64,000 nt of DNA from Rhizobium sp. SL42 (GTDB lineage Bacteria > Pseudomonadota > Alphaproteobacteria > Rhizobiales > Rhizobiaceae). Both the position numbers and the translations under genes were made by a program. Positions 53,547 through 62,371 of this stretch are shown in pieces (within the stretch, counting starts at the first letter, position 1; each line of letters starts with the position of its first letter). Below the pieces are notes generated by a model that made no database searches, was not told the DNA's origin, and worked only from the letters and a program-made list of their open reading frames with translations. The DNA lies in contig NZ_CP063397.1 in NCBI RefSeq assembly GCF_021729845.1, positions 3,176,001 through 3,240,000 of the forward strand. Direction: 5' to 3'.

Positions 53547-54314
53547 TCAGAGACTAATGGTGATGCCGCCGTCGACATAAAGCGTGTGTCCATTCACGAA
53601 GGAGGAAGCATTCGACGAGAGGAACACGGCCGCACCGACCAGTTCCTCGACATCACCCCAGCGACCGGCCGGCGTGCGCTTCTCCAGCCAGGCGGAGAAT
53701 TCCGGATTGTCGACCAGCGCCTGATTGAGCGGCGTCTTGAAATAGCCCGGCGCGATCGCATTGACCTGCAGGCCGTGCTTGGCCCAGTCGGTCGACATGC
53801 CGCGCGTCAGGTTCTTCACCGCCCCCTTGGTCGCCGTGTAGGGCGCGATGCCGGGACGGGCGAGTTCGCTCTGCACCGAGGCAATGTTGACGATCTTGCC
53901 GCGACCGCGTGCGATCATGTGGCGGGCCACCGCCTGGCCGACATAGAACACGCTCGACACATTCGTCTTCAAAAGCTGCTCCCAGCGATCGGCCGGAAAG
54001 TCTTCCAGAGGCGAACGAAACTGCATGCCGGCATTGTTGATCAGGATATCGATCGGACCGATCCCCGCCTCGATCGCGGCAACACCCGCCTTGACCGCCT
54101 CGCCATCCGTCACGTCGAAATCGCTGGCAGAGGCCTCACAGCCCGCATCCCGCAGCGACTTTACCGCCGCATCCAGCTTTACCCGATCACGGCCATTCAG
54201 CACCACCTCGGCACCATGCGCGGCCAAACCCTCGGCAAGCGCAAAGCCAATGCCCTGCGACGAACCCGTGATCAGGGCACGACGACCCGTCAGGTCAAAT
54301 AATGGACTGGTCAT
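53547..54314 (-). CDS. idnO: Gluconate 5-dehydrogenase / 5-keto-gluconate reductase (SDR)
   Basis: 255 residues from the ATG at 54312-54314, with AGGAGGAG upstream. The SDR cofactor motif is 'TGSSQGIG', with 'NNAG', then catalytic Ser in 'NIASVQSELARPGIAPYTATKGAVKNL' with the Tyr-xxx-Lys. 'GRWGDVEELVGAAVFLSSNASSFVNGHTLYVDGG' closes it. The SVQSEL block is typical of IdnO/Gno, which interconvert 5-keto-gluconate and gluconate. It links idnD to gluconokinase. Confidence 0.9.
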   Translation of the reverse strand: MTSPLFDLTGRRALITGSSQGIGFALAEGLAAHGAEVVLNGRDRVKLDAAVKSLRDAGCEASASDFDVTDGEAVKAGVAAIEAGIGPIDILINNAGMQFRSPLEDFPADRWEQLLKTNVSSVFYVGQAVARHMIARGRGKIVNIASVQSELARPGIAPYTATKGAVKNLTRGMSTDWAKHGLQVNAIAPGYFKTPLNQALVDNPEFSAWLEKRTPAGRWGDVEELVGAAVFLSSNASSFVNGHTLYVDGGITISL

Positions 54315-54378
54315 ATCGACATCTCCTCCTGTGTGGTCGAGCCTTCTTCTTGAAGGCTCGACGCCGATTGCTCAACCG

Positions 54379-55053
54379 TCAGGCTTCGACCGTGAGGCCC
54401 TTTGCCTCGAGGACTGCTTCGAGCTTGGAGACTTCGATGACCGATTTTCCGGCCTTGTAGTCGGCGATATATTCGGCTTCCGCATCTTCGCGGGCCTGGG
54501 AAAGAGCCGCCACTTCGGCTGCTTCCTCGCGTCGCACGACGACCAGGCCATCGGCATCGCCGACGATCAGATCGCCCGGATGCACAATCTCGCCGCCGAT
54601 GACGATCGTATCATTCGTCGAGGTCAGCGTTTCCTTGACCGTTCCCTTGATGCACAGGCTGAGCGAAAAGACCGGGAAGCCGAGATCGCGCAGCTGCAGG
54701 CTGTCGCGCACGCCGCTATCCGTCACCAAGCCGCCGATGCCCTTCGCAAGGCAGGCATTGGCGAGCACGTCGCCGAAAGATCCCGCTTCTTCATATTCGC
54801 CGCCGGAGACGACGATGATGTCGCCAGCTTGCGCATAATTGATCGCGAGCTGCAGCATGATGTTGTCACGCGGGGCGCAACGCACGGTGAAGGCCGGGCC
54901 GCAAAGCTTCATGCGGTAGTCGACCGGCTTGATGCGGGATGACAAGGCGCCACGGCGACCCTGCGCTTCGTGAATGGTGGCAGGCGAAAACTTCGCCAAA
55001 GCCTCGACGTCTGCCTTTGCCGGACGGACAGGGATCTTCTTGATATGGGCCAT
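54379..55053 (-). CDS. RraA-like aldolase/decarboxylase family protein
   Basis: 224 residues from the ATG at 55051-55053, with GAGGAA upstream. 'SPATIHEAQGRRGALSSRIKPV', 'GPAFTVRCAPRDNIMLQLAINYAQAGDIIVVSGG' and 'GSFGDVLANACLAKGIGGLVTDSGVRDSLQLRD' match the RraA/HMG-aldolase fold, with the Gly-xxx-Asp...Arg-Asp metal and substrate residues. Family members are 4-hydroxy-4-methyl-2-oxoglutarate aldolases or oxaloacetate decarboxylases, and some take part in sugar-acid catabolism. It lies between the idn genes and an amino-acid-type importer on the same strand. The substrate is unknown. Confidence 0.85.
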   Translation of the reverse strand: MAHIKKIPVRPAKADVEALAKFSPATIHEAQGRRGALSSRIKPVDYRMKLCGPAFTVRCAPRDNIMLQLAINYAQAGDIIVVSGGEYEEAGSFGDVLANACLAKGIGGLVTDSGVRDSLQLRDLGFPVFSLSLCIKGTVKETLTSTNDTIVIGGEIVHPGDLIVGDADGLVVVRREEAAEVAALSQAREDAEAEYIADYKAGKSVIEVSKLEAVLEAKGLTVEA

Positions 55054-55150
55054 GTTTCCTCGCAGGTTATCGTTCGGGCGGGCATGCCTGCCCGCCACGT
55101 TGGTTTCGTTGATGTCCGGAACCCGCCTCAGAGGCGGCGGTCAGCGCCGA

Positions 55151-55987
55151 TCAGGGGATCGGATCGAACTTCAGTTCGGAAAGCGGCACGACCTTGTCGG
55201 TGCGGGTCATCTTGTATTCGGTGTTCGGGCCAAGCCACTTGTCCCAGATCTGGTTGAGTTCGCCCGAAGTATCGAGCTTGCGCAGGACTTCGTTGATCTT
55301 GGCGGTCAGGGCCGGCTGGTCCTTGGCCATGCCAATGCCGATTGGCTGGTAGAGCATGGGCTCGGGGATCATCCGCATTTCCTTGCCCTTGATCTTGGAC
55401 TCGTTGACGAGCTTGGTGGTCGTCATCGTGTTGGCGACCATACCGCGCGCCTTGCCCTGCTGGACGGCGAGATAGGCGGAAGCTGTGTCCTGGAAGGTCA
55501 GCGGCTCGGACTTGTTGAGCTTGATCGACATTTCCGACGTCGAGCCCTTGGTCGAGGCGACGCGCTGGCCGACATAGTCGGACTTCGACTTTCCGGCATC
55601 GTCAGCCGGCACGATCAGCATTTCCTTGGCGAGGTAGTAGGGATCGGAGAACTGGATCTGCTCCGCACGGCTCTGGGTGTAAGCGAGGTTGGCGACGGTG
55701 ATGTCGACGCGGCCGAGCTTGACTTCCGGCACGCGGGCTTCGACGGAAACCGGCTTCACCTCAGCCTTGACGCCGAGTTCGCGGGCGATGGCATTGCACA
55801 GATCAACGTCGAAGCCGACCATTTCACGGGTGTTCACGTCCGGTGCGGCAAAGGGCGGCACGTCGGCGAAGGTGGCGCAACGCAGGGTCTTGTTGGCCTC
55901 GATATCGGCGAGGGTATCGGCTTTCGCGACGGTTGCGAGGGCTGATGCGGCAAGCAGGCTGCCGAGGATGATGGACTTGCACTTCAC
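55151..55987 (-). CDS. Polar amino acid-type ABC periplasmic binding protein
   Basis: 278 residues from a GTG at 55985-55987, chosen because AAGGAGA lies 7 bases upstream. A longer frame with an ATG at 56017 would place the ribosome-binding site inside the gene. The signal peptide ends '...ALATVAKAD'. The body is an SBP_bac_3: 'LRCATFADVPPFAAPDVNTREMVGFDVDLCNAIARELG', 'GRVDITVANLAYTQSRAEQIQFSDPYY'. It should bind an amino acid or opine-like compound. It is the last gene of the importer block, after an intercistronic hairpin. Confidence 0.92.
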   Translation of the reverse strand: MKCKSIILGSLLAASALATVAKADTLADIEANKTLRCATFADVPPFAAPDVNTREMVGFDVDLCNAIARELGVKAEVKPVSVEARVPEVKLGRVDITVANLAYTQSRAEQIQFSDPYYLAKEMLIVPADDAGKSKSDYVGQRVASTKGSTSEMSIKLNKSEPLTFQDTASAYLAVQQGKARGMVANTMTTTKLVNESKIKGKEMRMIPEPMLYQPIGIGMAKDQPALTAKINEVLRKLDTSGELNQIWDKWLGPNTEYKMTRTDKVVPLSELKFDPIP

Positions 55988-56064
55988 GACTGTTCTCCTT
56001 GATTTATTGTCAGGCATTCTGTGTTCGAGCCGTGCCGAGAGAGATCACGGGCATGGCTCTCCTG

Positions 56065-56084
56065 CCTGGCCCGCAGGGGCCAGG
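56065..56084. other. Intercistronic hairpin before the binding-protein gene
   Basis: CCTGGCCC-GCAG-GGGCCAGG forms an 8-bp perfect stem in the 121-base gap between the ATPase and binding-protein genes. Such hairpins often protect mRNA or separate expression levels of importer parts. Confidence 0.55.
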
Positions 56085-56108
56085 AGAATTCTGTTCTAAC
56101 CGCAGCCT

Positions 56109-56876
56109 TCAGTGCCGCAGGTCTGAAAGAAAACGCTGCGCGCGCGGGTGCTGGGGATTGGTGAAGAAATCTTCCGGCGTCGCGGTTTCGATGATCTCGC
56201 CGGCATCGATGAACCAGACATGGTCGGCGACTTCACGGGCGAAACCCATTTCATGGGTCACGCACATCATCGTCATACCGTCGGCAGCCAGCGATTTCAT
56301 CACGGCCAGAACCTCGCCCACCATTTCCGGGTCCAGCGCCGAGGTCGGCTCATCGAAGAGCATGACCGGCGGCTCCATGGCAAGCGCACGGGCAATCGCC
56401 ACGCGCTGCTGCTGGCCACCCGAAAGCTGGGCGGGATAGGCATTCGCCTTTTCCGCCAGACCGACACGGGCGAGCAAGCGCAGCGCCTTGTCATGCGCTT
56501 CGGCCGGATTCACACCCTTCACCTTGACAGGAGACATGGCAACATTCTCGACCACCGACAGATGCGGAAAGAGATTGAAGTTCTGAAAGACGAAACCGAT
56601 GCGGCTGCGCAAGCGGTTCAGCTCGCGGGTCTTCATCGGCGCATGGATATCCTGGCCTTCGAGGAGGATCGAGCCGGCGCTGATCTCTTCAAGCCTGTTG
56701 ACGGTCCGGATCAGCGTCGACTTTCCCGAACCCGAGGGGCCGCAGATGACGACCACCTCGCCGCGGGAGACATTGGCGTTGATGCCCTTCAGCACCTCGA
56801 AATCGCCATAGGCCTTCCTGACATTGGAAATCTGGATCGCGTGATCGGTCGCGGTGGAAACGGACGTGGCGGTCAT
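56109..56876 (-). CDS. Polar amino acid-type ABC ATP-binding protein
   Basis: 255 residues. The ATG at 56874-56876 overlaps the permease stop by ATGA. Walker A 'GPSGSGKST', Q-loop '[14 protein letters not shown]', signature '[15 protein letters not shown]', Walker B '[12 protein letters not shown]' and H-loop '[19 protein letters not shown]' are of the GlnQ/HisP class. It powers the two HisMQ-like permeases. Confidence 0.95.
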   Translation of the reverse strand: MTATSVSTATDHAIQISNVRKAYGDFEVLKGINANVSRGEVVVICGPSGSGKSTLIRTVNRLEEISAGSILLEGQDIHAPMKTRELNRLRSRIGFVFQNFNLFPHLSVVENVAMSPVKVKGVNPAEAHDKALRLLARVGLAEKANAYPAQLSGGQQQRVAIARALAMEPPVMLFDEPTSALDPEMVGEVLAVMKSLAADGMTMMCVTHEMGFAREVADHVWFIDAGEIIETATPEDFFTNPQHPRAQRFLSDLRH

Positions 56877-57634
56877 GGCATCGGCTCCACTACACTGGAA
56901 GTAAAGGGTTGGACGTCGTCGCGGCGCTTTACGCTGAGACCTGCACGCCGGCGTGTGATGCGGCGTTCGACGACATTGGTCAGCCAGGTCAGCGACCAGC
57001 ACAGGACGTAATATGTCAAGGCCAGGATCAGGAAGACCTGGAATGGCTGCGTCAGGAGCTGGTTGTTCACCTGGCTTGCGGCGAAGGTCAGATCCGGGAC
57101 ATTGATGACGTAACCGAGCGTGGTGTCCTTGATCGTCGCGACGAAGGTCGACAGCATGCTCGGGATCATGTTGTACAGCGCCTGCGGCAGGATCACGTAA
57201 CGCATCGCGCCGAAATACCCGTGACCGAGCGCCCGCGCCGCATCCATCTGGCCCTGGCCGAGCGCAATAATCCCGGCACGGACGATCTCGCTCAGGAAGG
57301 CGCCCTGGTAGACGACGAGAGTCACCAGCATGATCCCGAAGCTCGGCACATCCACACCCGTCAGCATCGGCACCAGGAAGTAGCACCACAGGATCAGCAT
57401 CAGCAGCGGCACGCCGCGCGTGACATAGACCAGGACCGTGATCGGCCAGCGCAGGATCCGGAAACGGGAGAGCCGGGCGAAGGCGAACAGGATGGCGACC
57501 GGAAAGGCAAACAGGATAGCCAGCGCCGACAGGATCAGCGTGTTGGCAAGGCCGCCGAGGGGACCATTCGGATATTGCCCGATCAGCAGGAGCAGGCCGT
57601 ACTGGTCGAGGATGGCGAACATGTCCTGGATCAT
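56873..57634 (-). CDS. Polar amino acid-type ABC permease (second)
   Basis: 253 residues. The ATG at 57632-57634 overlaps the previous stop by ATGA. HisMQ-type features are '[30 protein letters not shown]' and '[43 protein letters not shown]' with the EAA-like loop. It forms the membrane channel with the first permease. Confidence 0.93.
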   Translation of the reverse strand: MIQDMFAILDQYGLLLLIGQYPNGPLGGLANTLILSALAILFAFPVAILFAFARLSRFRILRWPITVLVYVTRGVPLLMLILWCYFLVPMLTGVDVPSFGIMLVTLVVYQGAFLSEIVRAGIIALGQGQMDAARALGHGYFGAMRYVILPQALYNMIPSMLSTFVATIKDTTLGYVINVPDLTFAASQVNNQLLTQPFQVFLILALTYYVLCWSLTWLTNVVERRITRRRAGLSVKRRDDVQPFTSSVVEPMP

Positions 57635-58338
57635 CGTGCACCCCCGTTTGCCGGGTCGGCACGCCAGCAGAGATATGCTCCGACCCACATGATGACCAGC
57701 GAGATCGCCAGATAGATCACGGTGCCGATGAGATAGATTTCGAAGGTGCGGAAGCTGAGATTTTCGACTTCCTTGATCGCATGGGTAAGCTCGGGCGCAC
57801 CGATTACCAGCGCCAGACTGCTGTTCTTGAACAGCGACACACTGTGGTTGACGAGGGCAGGCAGCGCATTGCGGATGCCTTGCGGCGCCACGACATAACG
57901 CATTGCCGAGAGGTAACCGTGACCAAGCGCCTGGGCTGCCTCCATCTGGCCGGGGCCGACAGACCGCAGGCCGGAGCGCATGTCTTCACTGAAATAAGCG
58001 GCCTGACAAAGACCGAGCCCCAGCACGGCAAACACCATTTCCGCCGAATTATAGGCGAGCCAGTCTGAAACGGCCGTGGGCAGGATGGTGTAGATGCCAA
58101 AATACCAGAGCATCAGCTGCACCAGCGTCGGCACATTGCGGTGATAGGAGACGTAGGCCGCGACCACACGGTGGCCGACTGGGCCCGGCGAAAATCGGAT
58201 CGCCAGGAGGACGAGAGCCAGCGTCATTGCCAGCAGCCACGAGCCGATGGCGATGATGAAGGTCATCTCAAGCCCATGCAGAAGCATGGAGACGTATTCC
58301 GGATTGGCCAGAATTACGCCGAGATCGAAACCATTCAC
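57631..58338 (-). CDS. Polar amino acid-type ABC permease (first)
   Basis: 235 residues from a GTG at 58336-58338, which overlaps the SDR stop as GTGA, with GGAGGGG upstream. '[31 protein letters not shown]' and '[52 protein letters not shown]' are the HisMQ class blocks. Confidence 0.93.
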   Translation of the reverse strand: MNGFDLGVILANPEYVSMLLHGLEMTFIIAIGSWLLAMTLALVLLAIRFSPGPVGHRVVAAYVSYHRNVPTLVQLMLWYFGIYTILPTAVSDWLAYNSAEMVFAVLGLGLCQAAYFSEDMRSGLRSVGPGQMEAAQALGHGYLSAMRYVVAPQGIRNALPALVNHSVSLFKNSSLALVIGAPELTHAIKEVENLSFRTFEIYLIGTVIYLAISLVIMWVGAYLCWRADPANGGAR

Positions 58339-59099
58339 GAGCGCCCCTCCCCGGATGGAGATTGCGGCTTGGCGGTCTGGAGGCCGCCCATGACCTGCAG
58401 GGTCGGCGTGATTTCCATATGGCCGATATTCACGGCGACGGGCGCTGCGATCGCAAAGGCGATGGCATCGGCGATGTCAGAGGCCTGCGGCAGTTCGAAA
58501 CCATCGAGGAAACGCTCGCGCACCGAGGGATCATCGCCATGGACATGATTGAAGATATCGGTCGCCACGCGGCCGGGGCAGATTTCAGTCACGCGGACAC
58601 GCTTGCCGAAGGTATCGATGCGCAGCTGATTGGACAGCATGGCAATACCGGCCTTGGTGGCATGATAGGTGGAGTTGCCACCGAAATTGTAGTTGCCGGC
58701 AATCGAGGAAATGTTGACGACATGACCGCGATCGCGGGCAGCCATGCCGGGAACGATCATGCGGCAAAGATGCAGAACGGCACGCAGGTTGACGTCGATC
58801 AGCAGATCGATGTCGCCATCCTCCGCCTCGAGAAACTTTTTCGGCCGGTCCACGCCGGCATTGTTGACGAGAATGTCGAACTCAACGCGGCTGGCCAGTT
58901 CAGCCAGCGCCTGGCGATCCGTCACGTCGATGGCATGGGGAATACAGCCGGTCCGCGCCGCCAGTGCTTCGAGAGCCGCCTCATTGCGGGCGACAACATG
59001 GACGTCGATATTCTCCCGACGGAGCCGCTCGACGATCGCCGCGCCGATGCCGCCGGATCCTCCCGTCACGAGTGCTGTCTTGTAATCAGAGAAAGACAT
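58335..59099 (-). CDS. Short-chain dehydrogenase (YdfG-like)
   Basis: 254 residues from the ATG at 59097-59099, with AAGGGGA upstream. The cofactor motif is 'TGGSGGIG', with 'NNAG', and the catalytic 'NISSIAGNYNFGGNSTYHATKAG' has Ser-Tyr-Lys. 'FGKRVRVTEICPGRVATDIF' recalls the YdfG serine/3-hydroxy-acid dehydrogenase group. It is the first gene of a run of four genes joined by 4-base overlaps (SDR, permease, permease, ATPase), so it probably acts on the imported compound, for example oxidising a 3-hydroxy amino acid. Confidence 0.9.
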   Translation of the reverse strand: MSFSDYKTALVTGGSGGIGAAIVERLRRENIDVHVVARNEAALEALAARTGCIPHAIDVTDRQALAELASRVEFDILVNNAGVDRPKKFLEAEDGDIDLLIDVNLRAVLHLCRMIVPGMAARDRGHVVNISSIAGNYNFGGNSTYHATKAGIAMLSNQLRIDTFGKRVRVTEICPGRVATDIFNHVHGDDPSVRERFLDGFELPQASDIADAIAFAIAAPVAVNIGHMEITPTLQVMGGLQTAKPQSPSGEGRS

Positions 59100-59174
59100 T
59101 ATGTTCCCCTTGTTTGTGAAAGGAAGACTAGCGGAGCTTAACGCCTCTGCCTAAGACCGATTGAATCTGGATGG

Positions 59175-59189
59175 ATAAAAAAGCCCTAT
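59175..59189. promoter_or_regulatory. NAC-type site ATA-N9-TAT
   Basis: ATAAAAAAGCCCTAT fits the ATA-N9-TAT consensus of the nitrogen assimilation control regulator NAC. It lies in the divergent region between the SDR/importer operon and a LysR gene that itself resembles NAC. A 6-base match with a fixed spacer can be fortuitous. Confidence 0.5.
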
Positions 59190-59341
59190 GGAGCGTCCTG
59201 GTGGGCGTTTTTCTACAAGCAAAACAAGCATGTCCGCTTGCAGTATCTTTCTGAAAAACCGCTGCGCGGTCCATCAGTTAGGTGTTGCAATGCCGCGCCC
59301 GGCTTGCGACATTCCGCCAGCTGCAGGAGGAATGGAATTCC

Positions 59342-60247
59342 ATGGATACAAGGCGTCTCAAGTCATTCATCGTGATCGTCGACACCGGCAGCATTACCCG
59401 CGCGGCCGATGTCCTGCACATTGCCCAGCCGGCACTGAGCCAGCAGCTTGCAGCCCTTGAGGATCATTTCCAGCAGAAGCTCCTGCTGCGCAGCCAGCAG
59501 GGCGTGACCATGACCGAGGCCGGTCGGGCGGTTTATCGGCACGCCCAGACAATTCTGCGGCAAATGGATCTGGCGCAGGCGGCCGTGAAGGCTGCCGGCG
59601 AAACGCTGGTCGGGCGCGTATCCGTGGGACTGGTTCCGTTCAGCAGCGCCGCGACACTCTCTGCCGACCTCCTGATCGAGACCCGCAAGCGCCATCCGGG
59701 CATTCTCCTGCACCTGACCGAAAGCGTTGGCCAGACCTATAGCCAGATGATCATGAATGGCCGGCTGGAAATGGCACTGATCCATGGCACCGGGCCGATC
59801 AAGGGCGTTCGTTTCGAACCCTTGCTGACGGAGGATTTCTACCTCGTCGCCCATCGCGATTTCGGCATCGAGGATGTCGATGCGCCTCTGCCGGTGGCAG
59901 CGCTCAGCGATGTGCCGCTGCTCATGCCGCCGCCCTATAATTTCGTCCGCCGCGCTGTCGACCTCGCCTTCAGCCGCGCCCGGCTGTCGCTGAATGTGGT
60001 GGCGGAGGTGGAGATTGTCAGGACCCTGGCAAGGGTGGTGAATACCGGAACCGGAGCGACCATCATGCCGAAGGCAATTGCCGAGCGGATCTTGAGCGAA
60101 TCCTCCGAGCCGCTGGTCCTGCGCGCCATCACGCCCAAGATCGAAGAGACCTTGTCGCTCTGCGTTTCGGATCAGAGCGAACTGTCTGCTCCGGCATCGG
60201 CTGTGAAGGCGATCCTGCTGGAGCTGACAAGCAATCTGAAGGCGTAA
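59342..60247 (+). CDS. LysR-family regulator, NAC/Cbl-like
   Basis: 301 residues from the ATG at 59342, with AGGAGG about 10 bases upstream. The HTH is 'MDTRRLKSFIVIVDTGSITRAADVLHIAQPALSQQLAALE' and is nearly the NAC pattern ('FRRLKYFVKIVDIGSLTQAAEVLHIAQPALSQQ'). A LysR substrate domain covers about 95-301. It is divergent from the amino-acid-type importer and convergent with the aminotransferase gene. Control of the importer operon is likely, and a link to nitrogen status is inferred. Confidence 0.9.
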   Translation: MDTRRLKSFIVIVDTGSITRAADVLHIAQPALSQQLAALEDHFQQKLLLRSQQGVTMTEAGRAVYRHAQTILRQMDLAQAAVKAAGETLVGRVSVGLVPFSSAATLSADLLIETRKRHPGILLHLTESVGQTYSQMIMNGRLEMALIHGTGPIKGVRFEPLLTEDFYLVAHRDFGIEDVDAPLPVAALSDVPLLMPPPYNFVRRAVDLAFSRARLSLNVVAEVEIVRTLARVVNTGTGATIMPKAIAERILSESSEPLVLRAITPKIEETLSLCVSDQSELSAPASAVKAILLELTSNLKA

Positions 60248-60280
60248 GACGCAACCCGAGGAGCAGGCTGCGTCCCCCGC

Positions 60281-60320
60281 GTCCATCCGGCACGCTGCCA
60301 CGCACCGGACGGACATTTTT
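60281..60320 (+). terminator. Rho-independent terminator of the LysR gene
   Basis: GTCCATCCGG (60281-60290) pairs with CCGGACGGAC (60305-60314) with one mismatch, followed by ATTTTT. It lies between convergent genes. Confidence 0.75.
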
Positions 60321-60323
60321 CAA

Positions 60324-61526
60324 TCAGCGCAGGTCTTCGCAGAACTGCTGGATACGATTGCAGGCTTCTTCAAGCTTATCCATGCTCGTGGCATAGGAAA
60401 TGCGAATATACGGGCTCATGCCATAGGCCGCCCCCTGGACGGTCGTGACATGCTGCTCGTCCAGGAGCGCCAGGACAAAATCCGTATCCGTCTCAATCTT
60501 GCGTCCGCCCTTCGAGGTCTTGCCCAGAAGTCCGGCAATGTTCGGGAATACGTAGAAGGCCCCTTCCGGCTTGTGGCAACGGATGCCGTCGATCTCACTG
60601 AGGCGCTTGACCACGAAGTCGCGGCGCTGACGGTAGATTTCAGCCCGCTCCTTCAACAGGTCCTGCGGTCCGTCAAGCACTGCGGCGACCGCGGCCTGGG
60701 TGATGGTCGACGTGCCGCCGCTGTTCTGGCCGTTGACATTGCTGATCGCCTTGATGAGATCACGCGGACCGCCGCACCAGCCAAGACGCCAGCCGGTCAT
60801 GGCATAGGCCTTGGATGCGCCATTGACAGTCAGGGTGCGGTCAAGAAGGCGCGGCTCCACTTCGGCGATGGTGCAGAATTCGAAGCCGTCATAGATCAGG
60901 TGCTCATACATGTCGTCGGTCATGATCCAGACATGCGGATGGCGCAGCATGACGTCGGCAATGGCCTTCATCTCCGCCCGCGAGCAGGCGGCACCGGTCG
61001 GGTTGTTCGGGAAGTTCAGGAAAAGCCATTTCGTCTTCGGCGTAATGACCTTGTCGAGGTCTTCGGCGCGCAGCTTGAAACCGTTGTTCTCAGGGCAATC
61101 GACCGGTACCGGCACGCCACCGGCAAACTTGACGATATCGGCATAGCTGATCCAGGACGGCGCCGGAATGACCACCTCGTCGCCCGGATTGCAGGTTGCC
61201 AGAACCGCATCGAAGATGATCTGCTTGCCACCGCCGGCAACGACGATCTGGTCGGCGGCATAGTCGAGATTGTTATCGCGCTTGAACTTGCGGCAGATGG
61301 CCTCACGCAGCTGAAGCGTGCCGTCCAGTGGCGGATACTTCGTCTCGCCGGCAAGCGCTGCGGCATGGCCAGCCTCGATCGCATTGGCAGGCGTGGGGAA
61401 ATCCGGCTCGCCCGAAGACAGGCTGATGACCTTGATGCCCTGAGCAGCAAGGTCACGGGCGCGTTGTGTCATGGCGGCCGAGGCGGAAACGGAAACGTTC
61501 TTCAGGCGGTCTGCAATGGCGGGCAT
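60324..61526 (-). CDS. Class I pyridoxal-phosphate aminotransferase (aspartate aminotransferase type)
   Basis: 400 residues. PLP-binding features are 'LSSGEPDFPTP', 'YPPLDGTLQLREAICRKF', 'FLNFPNNPTGAACSRAEM' (Asn), 'MTDDMYEHLIYDG' (Asp/Tyr) and 'TVNGASKAYAMTGWRLGW' with the Schiff-base Lys. It closely follows the rhizobial AatA pattern. It transfers the amino group between aspartate (or another acid) and 2-oxoglutarate. It is downstream of pxpA on the same strand, so it could process glutamate made from 5-oxoproline. Confidence 0.92.
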   Translation of the reverse strand: MPAIADRLKNVSVSASAAMTQRARDLAAQGIKVISLSSGEPDFPTPANAIEAGHAAALAGETKYPPLDGTLQLREAICRKFKRDNNLDYAADQIVVAGGGKQIIFDAVLATCNPGDEVVIPAPSWISYADIVKFAGGVPVPVDCPENNGFKLRAEDLDKVITPKTKWLFLNFPNNPTGAACSRAEMKAIADVMLRHPHVWIMTDDMYEHLIYDGFEFCTIAEVEPRLLDRTLTVNGASKAYAMTGWRLGWCGGPRDLIKAISNVNGQNSGGTSTITQAAVAAVLDGPQDLLKERAEIYRQRRDFVVKRLSEIDGIRCHKPEGAFYVFPNIAGLLGKTSKGGRKIETDTDFVLALLDEQHVTTVQGAAYGMSPYIRISYATSMDKLEEACNRIQQFCEDLR

Positions 61527-61573
61527 GGTCTTTGCTTTCGGTTACGGAATAGTCGGATCGAAACGTGGGATGA

Positions 61574-62341
61574 TCAGCCGAGCAGCTGCGAAACGGGCAC
61601 GATCTCGCCACCGGCGGCCGTGATTTCGGCACGCACGCGCTTGGCCAGCTCCAGCGAACCGGGCGTGTCGGAGTGGACGAGGATGGAGCGGGCAGCCATT
61701 GGAATGACCGTGCCGCAGATCGCTGTCACCGTGCCCTCGATCAGGAACTGCCGCACGCGCTGGCGCACGGCTGTTTCGTCCTTGACCAGATCGCCGGGCT
61801 GGCCGCGAGGCACCAGCGCACCGCTGGCCTGATAGGCCCGATCGGCGAGAAACAGGCTGAGCGTACGAAGTCCGGCGGCTTGGGCCGTATGCTCGATGAT
61901 GCTGCCGGCCGTGCAGAAAACGATCAGCGCAGGATCGATGGTGCGGATCGCCTCCATCATGGCGGTCGAAAGTGCTTCGCTGCGATTGACCATGTTGCCC
62001 ATTGCAGCGTGAAAGCTGACATGCGAGACGCGAACGCCTTCCACCTTGGCAATCGCGATCAGGGCGCCGAGCTGGTAGAGGAATTGCTGGCGCAGTTCCG
62101 CGTCGCTGAACGGCAGCTCGCGCCGGCCGAAGCCTTCGCGATCCGGCAAGCCGGGATGGGCGCCGACATCGACACCGCGCGCCTTGGCAAGCCGCACCAT
62201 GTTCGTCATGATCGTCGGGTCGCCGGCGTGAAATCCGCAGGCGATATTGGTGGAGGAAACGAGATCCATCATCGCCTCGTCATCGCAGAGGCGATACGGG
62301 CCGAAGCCCTCTCCCATGTCCGAATTCAGATCGACCTTCAT
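61574..62341 (-). CDS. pxpA: 5-oxoprolinase subunit A (LamB/YcsF family)
   Basis: 255 residues from the ATG at 62339-62341. 'VDLNSDMGEGFGPYRLCDDEAMMDLVSSTNIACGFHAGDPTIM' is the family N-terminus. 'KARGVDVGAHPGLPDREGFGRREL' and 'LFLADRAYQASGALVPRGQPGDLV' follow. With PxpB and PxpC it forms the ATP-dependent bacterial 5-oxoprolinase that opens 5-oxoproline (pyroglutamate) to glutamate. All three subunits are present here in the order pxpB-pxpC-pxpA. Confidence 0.95.
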   Translation of the reverse strand: MKVDLNSDMGEGFGPYRLCDDEAMMDLVSSTNIACGFHAGDPTIMTNMVRLAKARGVDVGAHPGLPDREGFGRRELPFSDAELRQQFLYQLGALIAIAKVEGVRVSHVSFHAAMGNMVNRSEALSTAMMEAIRTIDPALIVFCTAGSIIEHTAQAAGLRTLSLFLADRAYQASGALVPRGQPGDLVKDETAVRQRVRQFLIEGTVTAICGTVIPMAARSILVHSDTPGSLELAKRVRAEITAAGGEIVPVSQLLG

Positions 62342-62371
62342 ATCCTGCTCGCTTTCTTTGCCTGCCGCGTG

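Noticed and set aside
56877..57662. A fused 517-residue permease-ATPase protein
   Set aside because: The upstream half of that frame is Arg/Pro-rich shadow sequence. The real permease lies in another frame with membrane helices, and the ATPase starts at 56876 with an ATGA overlap.
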